A stretch of DNA of 64,000 bases, from NCBI RefSeq assembly GCF_003667445.1, contig NZ_RCTF01000003.1, forward strand, positions 287,313 to 351,312. The letters are read 5' to 3'. Positions within the stretch are counted from its first letter, which is position 1, and each line of letters starts with the position of its first letter. The position numbers and the translations under genes are program-made. The DNA is from Xanthobacter tagetidis. Its GTDB lineage: Bacteria; Pseudomonadota; Alphaproteobacteria; Rhizobiales; Xanthobacteraceae. The notes beneath the pieces are model-generated. The model made no database searches. It was not told the DNA's origin and worked only from the letters and a program-made list of their open reading frames with translations. Of this stretch, positions 47,555 to 55,853 are shown piece after piece.

Positions 47555-48418
47555 ATGTTCTCAATGCAGCAGCCGCTTTTTCGCAGTGTGCGCACCGTCT
47601 CGCCCGCTGCCCCCTACATCGGCGGCAAGAGGCAGCTAGCGGCCCGCCTGGTGGCTGTGATCGAGGCCGTGCCGCACGAGACCTATGCCGAGCCGTTCGT
47701 CGGCATGGGCGGCGTGTTCCTTCGCCGCACGAAGGTGCCGCGCTGCGAGGTCATCAACGACATCTCGGGCGACGTGGCGACGTTCTATCGCATTCTGCAG
47801 CGGCACTATGAACCGTTCATGGACCTGCTGAAATGGCGCATCACCAGCCGCGACGAGTTCGAGCGCCTGCTGGCGCAACGGCCTGAAAGCCTCACCGACC
47901 TGGAGCGCGCAGCGCGCTTCCTCTATCTCCAGCGTGCCGCCTACGGCGGCAAGGTGGCCGGCCGCACCTTCGGCGTCTCACCGGGCACGCCCGGCCGGTT
48001 CGACGTGACGCGTCTCGCGCTGGTGCTCGACGAGCTGCACGGGCGGCTCTCGGGCGTCATCATCGAGCGCCTGGCCTATGCGGACTTCATCGCCCGCTAC
48101 GACGCGCCGGGCACGCTCTTCTATCTCGACCCGCCCTATGCCGGCAGCGAAGCGGACTACGGCGCGGGCGTTTTCTGCGCCGGGGACTTCCCGCGCCTCG
48201 CCGCGCAACTCGCCGCGCTCAAGGGCCGCTTCATCCTCTCGCTCAACGACACGCCTTTGGTGCGCGCCGCCTTCGCGGCCTTCCCCATGAGCGAGGCCAC
48301 GGTGACGTACTCGATCAGCCAAGCGGCTCCGGCACCCGCGCACGAACTGATCATCCGCTCACCTGGCCTGCCGGACAGCGTTGGGCAGAGCGACCTGTTC
48401 GCTGAAGCCCCAATGTGA
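47555..48418 (+). CDS. D12-class adenine-specific DNA methyltransferase
   Basis: A 287-aa enzyme with the D12/Dam family motifs: PYIGGKRQLAARLVAVIEA (SAM-binding start, about 22-40), EPFVGMGGVFLRR (motif I) and FYLDPPYAGSEADYGAG (motif IV, DPPY near residue 193). It should methylate adenine N6, probably in GATC or a related site. No restriction gene is next to it, so it is an orphan, as is common in phage and plasmid cargo that evades host restriction. A gene-start choice between the ATGs at 47555 and 47564 remains open. It is followed, with GAGGA overlap, by a kinase gene. Confidence 0.88.
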   Translation: MFSMQQPLFRSVRTVSPAAPYIGGKRQLAARLVAVIEAVPHETYAEPFVGMGGVFLRRTKVPRCEVINDISGDVATFYRILQRHYEPFMDLLKWRITSRDEFERLLAQRPESLTDLERAARFLYLQRAAYGGKVAGRTFGVSPGTPGRFDVTRLALVLDELHGRLSGVIIERLAYADFIARYDAPGTLFYLDPPYAGSEADYGAGVFCAGDFPRLAAQLAALKGRFILSLNDTPLVRAAFAAFPMSEATVTYSISQAAPAPAHELIIRSPGLPDSVGQSDLFAEAPM

Positions 48419-48428
48419 GGACTGCCTA

Positions 48429-48959
48429 TTGAACCAGATCGTCATCGGATTCGCCGGCCGCGCGGGCGCGGGGAAGACCACGGCGGCGCTGCACCTGGTG
48501 GAGCATCACGACTTCGAGCGGGTGCGCTTCGCCGGGCCGCTGAAAGCGATGATGCGCGCGCTCGGCTGTACGGAGGAGGAGGTGGACGGGGCGCTGAAGG
48601 AGACGCCCTGCGCCCTGCTCGGCGGCCGCACCCCGCGCCAGGCAATGCAGTGGCTCGGCACCGAATGGGGCCGCGACATGATCGCGCCCGACCTGTGGAC
48701 CCGCGCCTGGGAGCACGCAGTCGCCGGCAAGCCGCGCGTGGTGGCTGACGACGTGCGCTTTCCCAACGAGGTGGCGGCGATCCGGCGGCTGGGCGGGCGG
48801 GTGATCCGGATCGTGGCCGCAGGCGATGAGCCGTGCCCGGGGCTCGACCATATCTCCGAGCGCGGCGGGATCGCGTGCGATGCCGAACTCATCAACACGA
48901 TGGACGAGCAACTCCTCGGAGATCTTACTCGATTGATGGAAGCCAATGCGAATGCTTGA
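48429..48959 (+). CDS. Phage-type dNMP kinase-like P-loop protein
   Basis: I read it from TTG 48429, with GAGGA 8 nt upstream, giving 176 aa. The P-loop GFAGRAGAGKTTAALHLVEH is near residues 6-20, followed by VRFAGPLKAMMRALG and the LIDA-like WGRDMIAPDLW segment of T4 gp1-type deoxynucleoside monophosphate kinases. Pairing with a DNA methyltransferase is common in phage DNA-modification modules. The stop codon of the methyltransferase overlaps its ribosome site. A dephospho-CoA-kinase-like alternative is possible but less likely given the context. Confidence 0.72.
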   Translation: MNQIVIGFAGRAGAGKTTAALHLVEHHDFERVRFAGPLKAMMRALGCTEEEVDGALKETPCALLGGRTPRQAMQWLGTEWGRDMIAPDLWTRAWEHAVAGKPRVVADDVRFPNEVAAIRRLGGRVIRIVAAGDEPCPGLDHISERGGIACDAELINTMDEQLLGDLTRLMEANANA

Positions 48960-49195
48960 AACTGTCCCAAGGCGGCCCTAAAGATACGCCGTTGCAAACG
49001 CCCGCTCTGTGCCCCCAAGCCGGTCGTAGAAGGTCGCCGTCGCTCTGGCCCGAGAGCGGACTTAGCTCCGTGGCGGCGTCACGTCGCCTAGGCGCCAATG
49101 GCGGTCCCGAGCATCGAGTCGACCAAGTCGAATTGGTACATCAAATCGCCTGTTCGGGCGGATGGTAAAAAAGCTAGCTCGCAACGCGGGCAAAA

Positions 49196-51097
49196 TTAGA
49201 CATCTCTCAATGTCTTATTGTCCCGCGTGTACTTCGGGCCTACCGTATATGAGCTCCCTTCCAACTCGGGCGCGAGCATTGACGTTGTAAATATGATTTG
49301 GTGGGGCATCTTTATCTTCTCAGCTTCCTTGATGATGATCCGCTGAAAATTGTGGCTACGGTCCTGTTCCATTCCTTTGTCTTCGACGTTGTCCATTAGG
49401 AGCAGCCTTGGGTGCCAGAATTCCTTGTCATAGCACGCAGCGAGAAAAAGCGAGAGGATAGCCGTGTTCTTCAGAACGACGTTGCTGCTTTCGGCGAAAT
49501 TCATCTTTCCATCGACCAACATAGCGTCGTCGCCGAAGTCGACGGACAGAATCTGCGCAGTCTCGAAGCTGTCTTCACGCTTAAGGTCATCCTTCAGTAT
49601 CCGTCGGCCGATGACCGAGACCGAATTTAGTGCCTTCATCCGCCTCGAACTCGCAGACGCTGAAAGCCGTCCAAGCCTTACCTTCAACGCTTCTATCGCG
49701 TCATTGAGTTGTCCTCGCTCGAGTGACAGCCTGTCGAGGCGCTCAAGGACACTTCTTAGACCATCAAGGTAGGAGATTTCCTGCTCGATCCGACCGAGTT
49801 TTCTGTTACGCTCAGCCAGAAAGCTCTCTCGAGGCGAATTGCTGACGTCGTATCGCGCGGAAAACTCGATCTGTAGTGTCGCGAAATCCCTCCGGGACGC
49901 CCGTATCGCTGCTTTGAGTTCCTCGAGTTCGGTCGCCCGCGCTGTGGAGAGCTGTCTCGTCTCTCTTAGCTGCATTTCCAAATCGATCTTGATCTCGAAA
50001 AACTTCGACCTCGCAGCTTCCTCATCGACCACCTGGTGGCAGACGATGCAATGCTTTTCGTCCGCGCCATCCAGCGGCTTCAAGCAGGCGGGGCAATACT
50101 GAAATTCGATGCCGCCGAGCGCCTCTGCCACCGTTTCAGCAGATTTCAAGCGCTCGGCCTGTTGCTCAAGGTGATTAAGAAAGTCGCCGAGTTCTTGAAT
50201 TTCGTCCTGAAGCTCCATCGCTTCCTGGTCCCGGCCGTTCAATGCGTTGGCCGCAGCCCGGACCTTTGATAGCATCGCCTTTCGTTCGTTAATAAAGGAA
50301 TCGGCAAGCTCGTCGTTTACAAACTCGTCGACACGTGCGATCTCATCTAACACTTTTTCCTTAGCGGAATTGAGCTCTTGCACCCTGTTGATCAGCGTCT
50401 GAACAGATGCCAGCCCTTCGGAATTTGGCAACCCAGCCAAAGTGGCGCGGTACAGCCGATCCTTTTCAGTGTACTGATTGTTAAGCTCCCGGAGCCGAAT
50501 TTGACCGTCATAAAGATCGTAGCCATTGATGCCGATAAGCAGTTGTCCGACCGCCTCTCTGATGTCTCGCGTGTCGAAGCTCTCAAAGCGGAACAATTTT
50601 CCGGCAGGGGTCTGTTGGTCGGCGTAAAGTAGACGCATCACCTGGTGCATGGTGACATTGGAGTCGCCTGCATTGGGAGCGTCAGGAATCGCGGCTGCCC
50701 GAAACAATACCTGCGAGAGCGACAGTTCCTTGCCACCTGAGGGCCGCCTAATCGGGAGCCGTTCCCAATCCCCGACCCCATGACCATCAGAGTCATCCAT
50801 CGTGCCGTAGAAAATGTAGGCTGGCTCCAGCTTGGTGCGCACGCTGCGATGCAACGTGAGCACTGACTGCGCAGTCTCGATCTCGATCTGAACCGCCGTG
50901 CAGTACCTCGCGGCGTCTTTCCACCGATCAAACTCGCCGCCCAGGCCGAAGAAAATGAAGTCGGCGATAGTCGACTTGCCGGAACTATTTTCTCCTCTGA
51001 TTATGTTCACGCCGGGGTGGAACGCCTCATCATACGCCCTTGTGGTGCCTTTAAGCACCCGAACACGCCTGATCGTGATCAGAGGTATCAGTGTCAT
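49196..51097 (-). CDS. ABC-3C-type SMC-like ATPase
   Basis: A 633-aa ATPase. Residues 35-43 are Walker A GENSSGKST, preceded by the SMC-like RRVRVLKGTTRAYDEAFHPG. A long coiled-coil region with two CxxC pairs (CPACLKPL...HCIVCHQVV, about 334 and 349) follows, like a zinc hook. The second nucleotide-binding half ends with RLLLMDNVEDKGMEQDR (about 566-582). ABC-three-component systems contain exactly such an ATPase. It overlaps the middle gene in ATGA and should form the sensor engine of the defence operon. Lower G/C codons than the host suggest transfer. Confidence 0.82.
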   Translation of the reverse strand: MTLIPLITIRRVRVLKGTTRAYDEAFHPGVNIIRGENSSGKSTIADFIFFGLGGEFDRWKDAARYCTAVQIEIETAQSVLTLHRSVRTKLEPAYIFYGTMDDSDGHGVGDWERLPIRRPSGGKELSLSQVLFRAAAIPDAPNAGDSNVTMHQVMRLLYADQQTPAGKLFRFESFDTRDIREAVGQLLIGINGYDLYDGQIRLRELNNQYTEKDRLYRATLAGLPNSEGLASVQTLINRVQELNSAKEKVLDEIARVDEFVNDELADSFINERKAMLSKVRAAANALNGRDQEAMELQDEIQELGDFLNHLEQQAERLKSAETVAEALGGIEFQYCPACLKPLDGADEKHCIVCHQVVDEEAARSKFFEIKIDLEMQLRETRQLSTARATELEELKAAIRASRRDFATLQIEFSARYDVSNSPRESFLAERNRKLGRIEQEISYLDGLRSVLERLDRLSLERGQLNDAIEALKVRLGRLSASASSRRMKALNSVSVIGRRILKDDLKREDSFETAQILSVDFGDDAMLVDGKMNFAESSNVVLKNTAILSLFLAACYDKEFWHPRLLLMDNVEDKGMEQDRSHNFQRIIIKEAEKIKMPHQIIFTTSMLAPELEGSSYTVGPKYTRDNKTLRDV

Positions 51098-51600
51098 GTT
51101 CCGATCCTCATCAGACCTGTCGCAGCTCTAAGGCCGCCCCGCCCGACACCTACCATCCTGAATTCCGACGTAAGAAAATCCGCCACTTCGGACTCCAATG
51201 GCAAGACAAGTTTTCTGCCGAGCGAGCGGGCGAATCTCTGACCATCCTCGCTCAACCGAAACTGCCCAGAATCGGCAATACGAAGGTCGCAGAGACCTCT
51301 TCCCAGCATGTTATGCAGCGCCTCGCTCTGAATGCCGGACATTTTCTGGTAGAGGACCGCAGCAGACGGCAATCGCAGAAATATCTGATCTGGGCGGGGT
51401 ACGCGGAGCTCGTTGAAAGCCTTGCGCGCATCGGACGTCATATTTGTTTCATGCAGCAGGCTTGGGTTTGCGAGATAGAAATCCGAAACGAACAGCCGCT
51501 CACGAGTTGGCCCTTCCCCGCTCCACCGCGACATAAGAGCGGTGTACCGACGAACTGTGTCGAAGACGTCGAGTTGGGCATACCACTGACGCACCTTCAT
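51094..51600 (-). CDS. ABC-3C middle component-like protein
   Basis: A 168-aa protein from the ATG at 51600 (MKVRQWYAQLDVFDTVRRYT), whose start overlaps the effector stop in ATGA and whose stop overlaps the ATPase ATG in ATGA. It is a winged-helix-like small protein (RLFVSDFYLANPSLLH; RLPSAAVLYQKMSGIQSEAL; LRIADSGQFRLSEDGQRFAR) as expected for the adaptor (MC) between ATPase and effector. The assignment rests on operon order and size more than on a specific motif. A longer start at 51612 would overlap more of the effector. Confidence 0.65.
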   Translation of the reverse strand: MKVRQWYAQLDVFDTVRRYTALMSRWSGEGPTRERLFVSDFYLANPSLLHETNMTSDARKAFNELRVPRPDQIFLRLPSAAVLYQKMSGIQSEALHNMLGRGLCDLRIADSGQFRLSEDGQRFARSLGRKLVLPLESEVADFLTSEFRMVGVGRGGLRAATGLMRIGT

Positions 51601-52799
51601 GGCTTGTCCCACCGCACATGGCAGCGCTCAGTCAGAAAATACAGAGCGTTCATGATCGTGGTAGTCGTTGCAGAACTCGTCCCATATTTTGTCGCCAGCG
51701 GTTCGACTACTTTTTCCTGTATCGCAGTCGAAACCACTTCAAGGCTCGCGCCTGTGCAAATCAGGGGATGGTAAACAAGGTTTTGAAAGCGCTGTTCGAT
51801 GTCGAGCAGTATGTCGTTATGAAGCTGTGACGGATATTTTAGTAGCCCCGTTTTCTCGAAAAGTCTGGCGAATTTGCTCTGGGATGAGTTTGCAAACAGA
51901 TACTCGTGCTCGCGCCCGGCAGCGATCATCTTTGTATGCAGATCTCTTCTATCCAATGGGCTCGGCGAAGACATGTCATCGACGTCACCGAAAGAATCGG
52001 GAGGCGCAGCCGCAGGAGGTGGCACAATCGTCTTCAGGCGAAAAATAAGACTGACATAAATTGGAGATTGCCTACTCAGGGGCGCACAAATCGCGTTATG
52101 GTCGGCGTCGACGGGAATTGGGGTAACGCCACTTATGCCGGGATCGGCGCTTTTCTGATCCACCACGATCATCGATTTGCCAGTCTTGAACTTCTCGTAG
52201 TAGGCCACCACGATCATTGGTTGCTTCACACAGTGAGCGCGAAAGCTCTCATTCAGCTCTGTCAACTCACTGGAATCCGCTTTCAGCTTGTCGATAAAAG
52301 CGGACTTCAGACCAAGCGACAAGAAACTTAGAATATTCGCGAGGCCTGACCCGCTGTGTGGCGTCGCAATGAAAAATACGCCCCGACACTGATCCGCGAT
52401 CTGCTGCCACGGCTTCTCCGCGGAATCTCGCGCCGTCCGAAGCATCTGCTTTATCAACAAGCCGCCAAGACTATGACCGACAAACACTATTGGCCTATTG
52501 CCGATGCCATAGGATGACATCGTTTCGAGACTTGATTTGGCCCGTTCAAAAAGGTCCATTTCCTTTTTGGCCCACCTCGCGAACAGACTCGCAGGATATC
52601 CAACTGCATACATATTGAGATAAGGCAGATCGGCCGCGAGCCACATGGGCCAATATGCGCCCTCGGGTTCCGTACTTCCCTTTGAGCTCCATGTATCTAT
52701 GGGACTGCCAGTCAAACCGTGAACAAAAATGACGTCGGCGCATCCCGATTGATGCACTATTGTGGCGAAAGGAACGTCATCTACAGTTGTCAAGATCAA
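51597..52799 (-). CDS. Alpha/beta-hydrolase (lipase-like) ABC-3C effector
   Basis: A 400-aa protein. Residues 1-240 are an alpha/beta-hydrolase of SERAC1-like type: the oxyanion motif FVHGLTGSPIDTW (25-37), nucleophile elbow FVGHSLGGLLIKQ with Ser110, an aspartate-rich mid region and His234 in DADHNAICAPL. Residues about 286-400 form a helical domain (SQSKFARLFEKTGLLKYPSQ...IVMNALYFLTERC-like end) that resembles the C-terminal adaptor domain of ABC-3C effectors. It should damage membrane lipids or another ester-bearing target when the ATPase is triggered, giving abortive infection. It is the first gene of the leftward operon. Confidence 0.75.
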   Translation of the reverse strand: MILTTVDDVPFATIVHQSGCADVIFVHGLTGSPIDTWSSKGSTEPEGAYWPMWLAADLPYLNMYAVGYPASLFARWAKKEMDLFERAKSSLETMSSYGIGNRPIVFVGHSLGGLLIKQMLRTARDSAEKPWQQIADQCRGVFFIATPHSGSGLANILSFLSLGLKSAFIDKLKADSSELTELNESFRAHCVKQPMIVVAYYEKFKTGKSMIVVDQKSADPGISGVTPIPVDADHNAICAPLSRQSPIYVSLIFRLKTIVPPPAAAPPDSFGDVDDMSSPSPLDRRDLHTKMIAAGREHEYLFANSSQSKFARLFEKTGLLKYPSQLHNDILLDIEQRFQNLVYHPLICTGASLEVVSTAIQEKVVEPLATKYGTSSATTTTIMNALYFLTERCHVRWDKP

Positions 52800-53128
52800 C
52801 CCTATTCACAGTTGGCTATAACACTGTTATATACGCGGAAAAATCTGATTCAACCTAAGCGTGTCGATATCGGCAACTCAAGTGCTGGGAACTTAGTGCC
52901 GACGGGGCCAACGGAGACGAACTTTTCTATCCTCGTGGGGGCAGAATAACCCTCACAAGTTGTTTGACATTCCACAAGCTAGACTGATCGATAGGATGTC
53001 CGCAATGGGTCGGACGCAGAACGGTGGCTATCTGCATAACGGCAGCCAAGACCAGCCAGTCAGCTCCCGGACCCGGACGTCCAGACGGGCACTCCGGAAC
53101 GCCCTTGCTGGCGCTCGACGGCTTCTCG
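52800..53128. other. Gap upstream of the ABC-3C operon
   Basis: 329 bp containing the leftward promoter region of the ABC-3C operon; the A/T-rich segment at 52,800-52,870 (ATAACACTGTTATA, an imperfect palindrome at about 52,818-52,831) may be an operator or promoter. I see no gene in it. Confidence 0.45.
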
Positions 53129-53851
53129 CTAAATAGAGTCATCGGATCTGGCGCCCTTCGCCACAATCTCAAGCGCACCCGCTGCCAACGGCCGCTGCAG
53201 CCCCTTCGCCTCCTCCCACGGCGCCCGCATCCAGGCGTCGACCTCGTCTGCCTCGGTGAGGATGACCGGCATCGCCTTGGGGTGGATGCTCTTCACCGGC
53301 TCGGTGGGCTCGCAGGTGAGGAATCCATAGAGGTTGAGCGTCTCCACGCCCGTCTTGATCTTGCGCACCGAGGTCCACCCGCCCACCCAGATGCCGGCAA
53401 AGAAGGCCAGCGGCCGCTCTTCCGACAGCGCAAACCAGATGTCGCCGCCGGCTGCCTTGTTGTGCTCGCTGAAGCTGGTGAAGGGCACGAGGCAGCGGTG
53501 CGCCGGCCCGAGCCAGCGCTGCCAGTGGCGGCTCGCGGTGTTGCGGATGTTCGTGGTGCCGCTGTCAGGCTCCCGCCGCAGCAGCTCCTTGAAGTCCACC
53601 TCCTGGCCCTTGGCCTCGAGCTTCGCCGCCCGCTTCTTCGCCGTCTCCATCAGCGCGAATTGCGACGACGGCATGCCCCAGCGCGCCATCGCCAGTTCGC
53701 GCACCCCGTCGGCGCCTGTCCTCACGATCGGCGCGGAATAGTCCGGGAAGATGCCGGGCAGGGGAGGCAGATTGCCCGTCGTGTCGCGCATGGCGCGCGA
53801 GAGCGCGATGATGGCCGCCTGGCCCTTGGTGAGCGAGTAGAGGTTGCACAT
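53129..53851 (-). CDS. SRAP/YedK-type peptidase (abasic-site sensor)
   Basis: A 240-aa HMCES/YedK family protein. It starts Met-Cys (MCNLYSLTKGQAAI), where Cys2 forms the thiazolidine crosslink to abasic sites after Met removal. TNIRNTASRHWQRWL, the conserved Glu in FTSFSEHNKAAG and His in KSIHPKAMPVIL complete the active site. It protects abasic sites in single-stranded DNA. It is often found near SOS genes and in mobile elements. A LexA box at 53,908-53,922 lies in its divergent promoter, so it is likely SOS-induced. Confidence 0.93.
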   Translation of the reverse strand: MCNLYSLTKGQAAIIALSRAMRDTTGNLPPLPGIFPDYSAPIVRTGADGVRELAMARWGMPSSQFALMETAKKRAAKLEAKGQEVDFKELLRREPDSGTTNIRNTASRHWQRWLGPAHRCLVPFTSFSEHNKAAGGDIWFALSEERPLAFFAGIWVGGWTSVRKIKTGVETLNLYGFLTCEPTEPVKSIHPKAMPVILTEADEVDAWMRAPWEEAKGLQRPLAAGALEIVAKGARSDDSI

Positions 53852-53907
53852 TCGGTTGATGCTATTACCCGCCGCCGCGCTCTTCCACCCCCTATATCTC
53901 GTGGCTT

Positions 53908-53922
53908 GTTCTTTGTTCGTTC
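53908..53922. promoter_or_regulatory. LexA (SOS) box, GTTC-N7-GTTC
   Basis: GTTC-TTTGTTC-GTTC matches the alphaproteobacterial LexA consensus exactly. It lies 56 nt upstream of the SRAP gene and 41 nt before the rightward gene at 53,963, so both may respond to DNA damage. Confidence 0.85.
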
Positions 53923-53962
53923 TCGTGGAATGGATAGGCGCGCCACCAGTCCGGAGACGACC

Positions 53963-54178
53963 ATGCCGAGCGAGCCCGCGCCCGCCGAACGCTCACCTTT
54001 TGACGTCAGCGAGGCTGAAATCGATGAGGCTCTCGCCACCTGCGATGGCGACGCCCGCGCCACCATCCGCGCGCTGCTGATCGGCCAGGCCTATCTCGAG
54101 CACGAGATGTCCCGCCTCCAGTCCGCCGCCTCTGCCGGCTTCCGCCGGCGCCGGCGCAGCGCGGCGGGGGAGGGGTGA
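53963..54178 (+). CDS. Small conserved-type protein divergent from SRAP, 71 aa
   Basis: 71 aa from ATG 53963 with GGAG 7 nt upstream (MPSEPAPAERSPFDVSEAEI). It carries a short acidic start, a helix (EALATCDGDARATIRALLIG) and a basic tail (FRRRRRSAAGEG). Similar proteins sit beside SRAP genes in Rhizobiales to my knowledge; function unknown. A LexA box is upstream. The stop overlaps the next gene in GTGA. Confidence 0.6.
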   Translation: MPSEPAPAERSPFDVSEAEIDEALATCDGDARATIRALLIGQAYLEHEMSRLQSAASAGFRRRRRSAAGEG

Positions 54179-54417
54179 GCATGGTGCGTCGGACAAAGCG
54201 CTATTGGTGCAAGATGGATGATGCGGCGGCAATCGCCGTCATCCAGAGCACCCGCCAGAGCGTAGCTGCCCTGGCAGCGAAGGCTCCCATCCGTTCGGAC
54301 GCCTACCGGGCCCTGCGGGACCTCATGACGGATCTTTCCCGCGCCGCGCTCGCCTTCGGCGTCGACGTGACAGCGCCTCAAGCGGTGCGCCCGTCCGGAG
54401 TGGATCAACCACAGTAG
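54175..54417 (+). CDS. Small protein, 80 aa
   Basis: An 80-aa protein from GTG 54175 overlapping the upstream stop (GTGA), or from ATG 54181. It is helical (DDAAAIAVIQSTRQSVAALA) with a likely C-terminal helix-turn (RALRDLMTDLSRAALAFGVD) and no known family. Probably co-transcribed with the 71-aa gene under LexA influence. It ends 167 nt before the tRNA gene. Confidence 0.55.
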   Translation: MSMVRRTKRYWCKMDDAAAIAVIQSTRQSVAALAAKAPIRSDAYRALRDLMTDLSRAALAFGVDVTAPQAVRPSGVDQPQ

Positions 54418-54584
54418 CGGCCTCGGCCAAGGGGCAGAACGGAGCAGGAATCATTCCGGGAGTTTTCCGGGACTTTGTGCGCGCAACGCCCGAATTTGCC
54501 CCCTTTCCGTTCTCTTCGCCCCCGCATCACCGCTTGCGTTCAAGCGCCCGAAAATGTAGCAAGGGCGCGCCTCCACATGGGCAT

Positions 54585-54661
54585 CGGAGCATAGCGCAGC
54601 CTGGTAGCGCATCTGCTTTGGGAGCAGAGGGTCGCAGGTTCAAATCCTGCTGCTCCGACCA
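54585..54661 (+). tRNA. tRNA-Pro (anticodon UGG)
   Basis: The cloverleaf is clear. The acceptor stem CGGAGCA/TGCTCCG brackets the gene; the D-arm contains AGCGCAGCCTGGTAGCGC; the anticodon stem TCTGC/GCAGA holds loop TTTGGGA with anticodon TGG; and the T-arm is GCAGG-TTCAAAT-CCTGC. The encoded 3' end is ACCA. A tRNA gene here is a typical integration target, and the accessory genes lie directly before it. Confidence 0.97.
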
Positions 54662-55280
54662 TTATAGTAAGTTGCGATGTAACGATTTTCTGGTTGTTTC
54701 ACTGAGCGAAAGCCGTCGATAAATTTGACCGTGTCGCCACCGAATGGGTCCGCCAGTGCTGGCCAGCTTGGACTTGGGGGACTCGTCCGTAATGCGCCAG
54801 GCGCAGACCTTCCGGCAATTTCGCTAAAGCTGGCACTCGGTAACCGGGGCTTTTGATGGCAGAGCGCAAGGCGATACCGTCAGGGCCAAGACTGCGATTG
54901 TTTTCCGGGGTATCGGGCCATTGCCAGAATCTAGACTGTCTTGTGGCGCTATTCTCGGTCGAACTGGGCGGTGAGAAGCACATTGCCGAAATTGCCCATG
55001 TAATTCAGCATGGCAAAGTCGGGCGCGCCACGAGGATCTCAGTTTAAGGCTAGTATTCATCCATTAATGCTTTGTGTGATCTGGGTGCCTGCGTCAGTTG
55101 TGGACGTTTCTCTCTCCCTTTTAGGTGGGGTTCCATTTTATCAGCCTCTGCATCTCCACTCGGGCCTCGTTGCGAATCGAGGAGCCTGGGTAGGCGAGGG
55201 GTTCTCCGCGAGCCTTCGGCCGCCGGGGTGCGCCTGGCTTTCTCGGCACATTGGCAAGAGGGCGCGCCCTAGCACTCGCC
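54662..55280. other. Decayed DNA after tRNA-Pro
   Basis: 619 bp without a supportable gene. Short frames in this stretch lack ribosome sites or family features. It probably belongs to a former mobile insertion downstream of the tRNA, together with the ssb tail remnant that follows. Confidence 0.45.
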
Positions 55281-55418
55281 TTAGAAGGGAATTTCGTCGT
55301 CGAAACCGGGAATAGGCGCCGGTCGAGCGGCCGGCGATGTGGGGGCGACAGTCGCCGCACCCTGGGCCGCTTGAGCGATCACCGACGGCTCTGCGCGCGG
55401 ATCAGTCCGGCGATTTCG
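55281..55418 (-). pseudogene. Remnant of an ssb gene (SSB acidic tail)
   Basis: This leftward frame is open for 45 codons after an in-frame TGA and ends PIPGFDDEIPF then TAA. The Pro/Ala-rich linker ending in DDEIPF is the conserved C-terminal tip of single-stranded-DNA binding protein that binds replication proteins. The OB-fold body is absent. It must be a fragment left by deletion or recombination. Confidence 0.7.
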
Positions 55419-55853
55419 TCAGAACGACTGATAGCTTGGTCTAGTGGAGTTCCGAGGATCTGCCTGCCCATTAATGAACAGCGGCATAGGTGCCGGTAGG
55501 TCGGGACCGATGACGATCGCCTCTTCCGGTGCCAGCATAGGAACGAACTGAGCAGCGCCTTTGTCGAGATCACCGCAGGCGCGGAACGCGCGGACCGACC
55601 CTTGGTAGCCGAGAAACTGGCTTCGAGATTTCCGGCCAGGGCAAATCTTCAACGGGCAGGGTGACTGCGCTTGCCGTCCCGCCCGCTGGCGCCGTGGAAA
55701 GATCTCGGCACTATTTTGCCGGATGAATCTCAACGCGCTCAGGATAGACATGCTGCGCGCGTTTCGATTCTCGTGGGACCTCTACTTCGATCAGAGCCTC
55801 AACGGCGGACACGCCATTTGGGCACGAGCCATGATCGACGCGCGTCCGCTCTA
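55419..55853. other. Decayed DNA before the amidinohydrolase gene
   Basis: 435 bp with no convincing gene. A leftward 110-aa frame over 55,419-55,751 is out of register with the ssb tail and has no known features. A rightward frame near 55,723 (MNLNALRIDMLRAFRFSWDL) runs on into the end of the amidinohydrolase gene and lacks a ribosome site. Confidence 0.45.

Noticed and set aside
52719..52949. Rightward 76-codon frame upstream of the hydrolase gene
   Set aside because: Overlaps the start of the hydrolase gene on the opposite strand and lacks coding bias.
55419..55751. 110-codon leftward frame next to the ssb remnant
   Set aside because: No ribosome site, not in register with the ssb tail and no recognisable domain.
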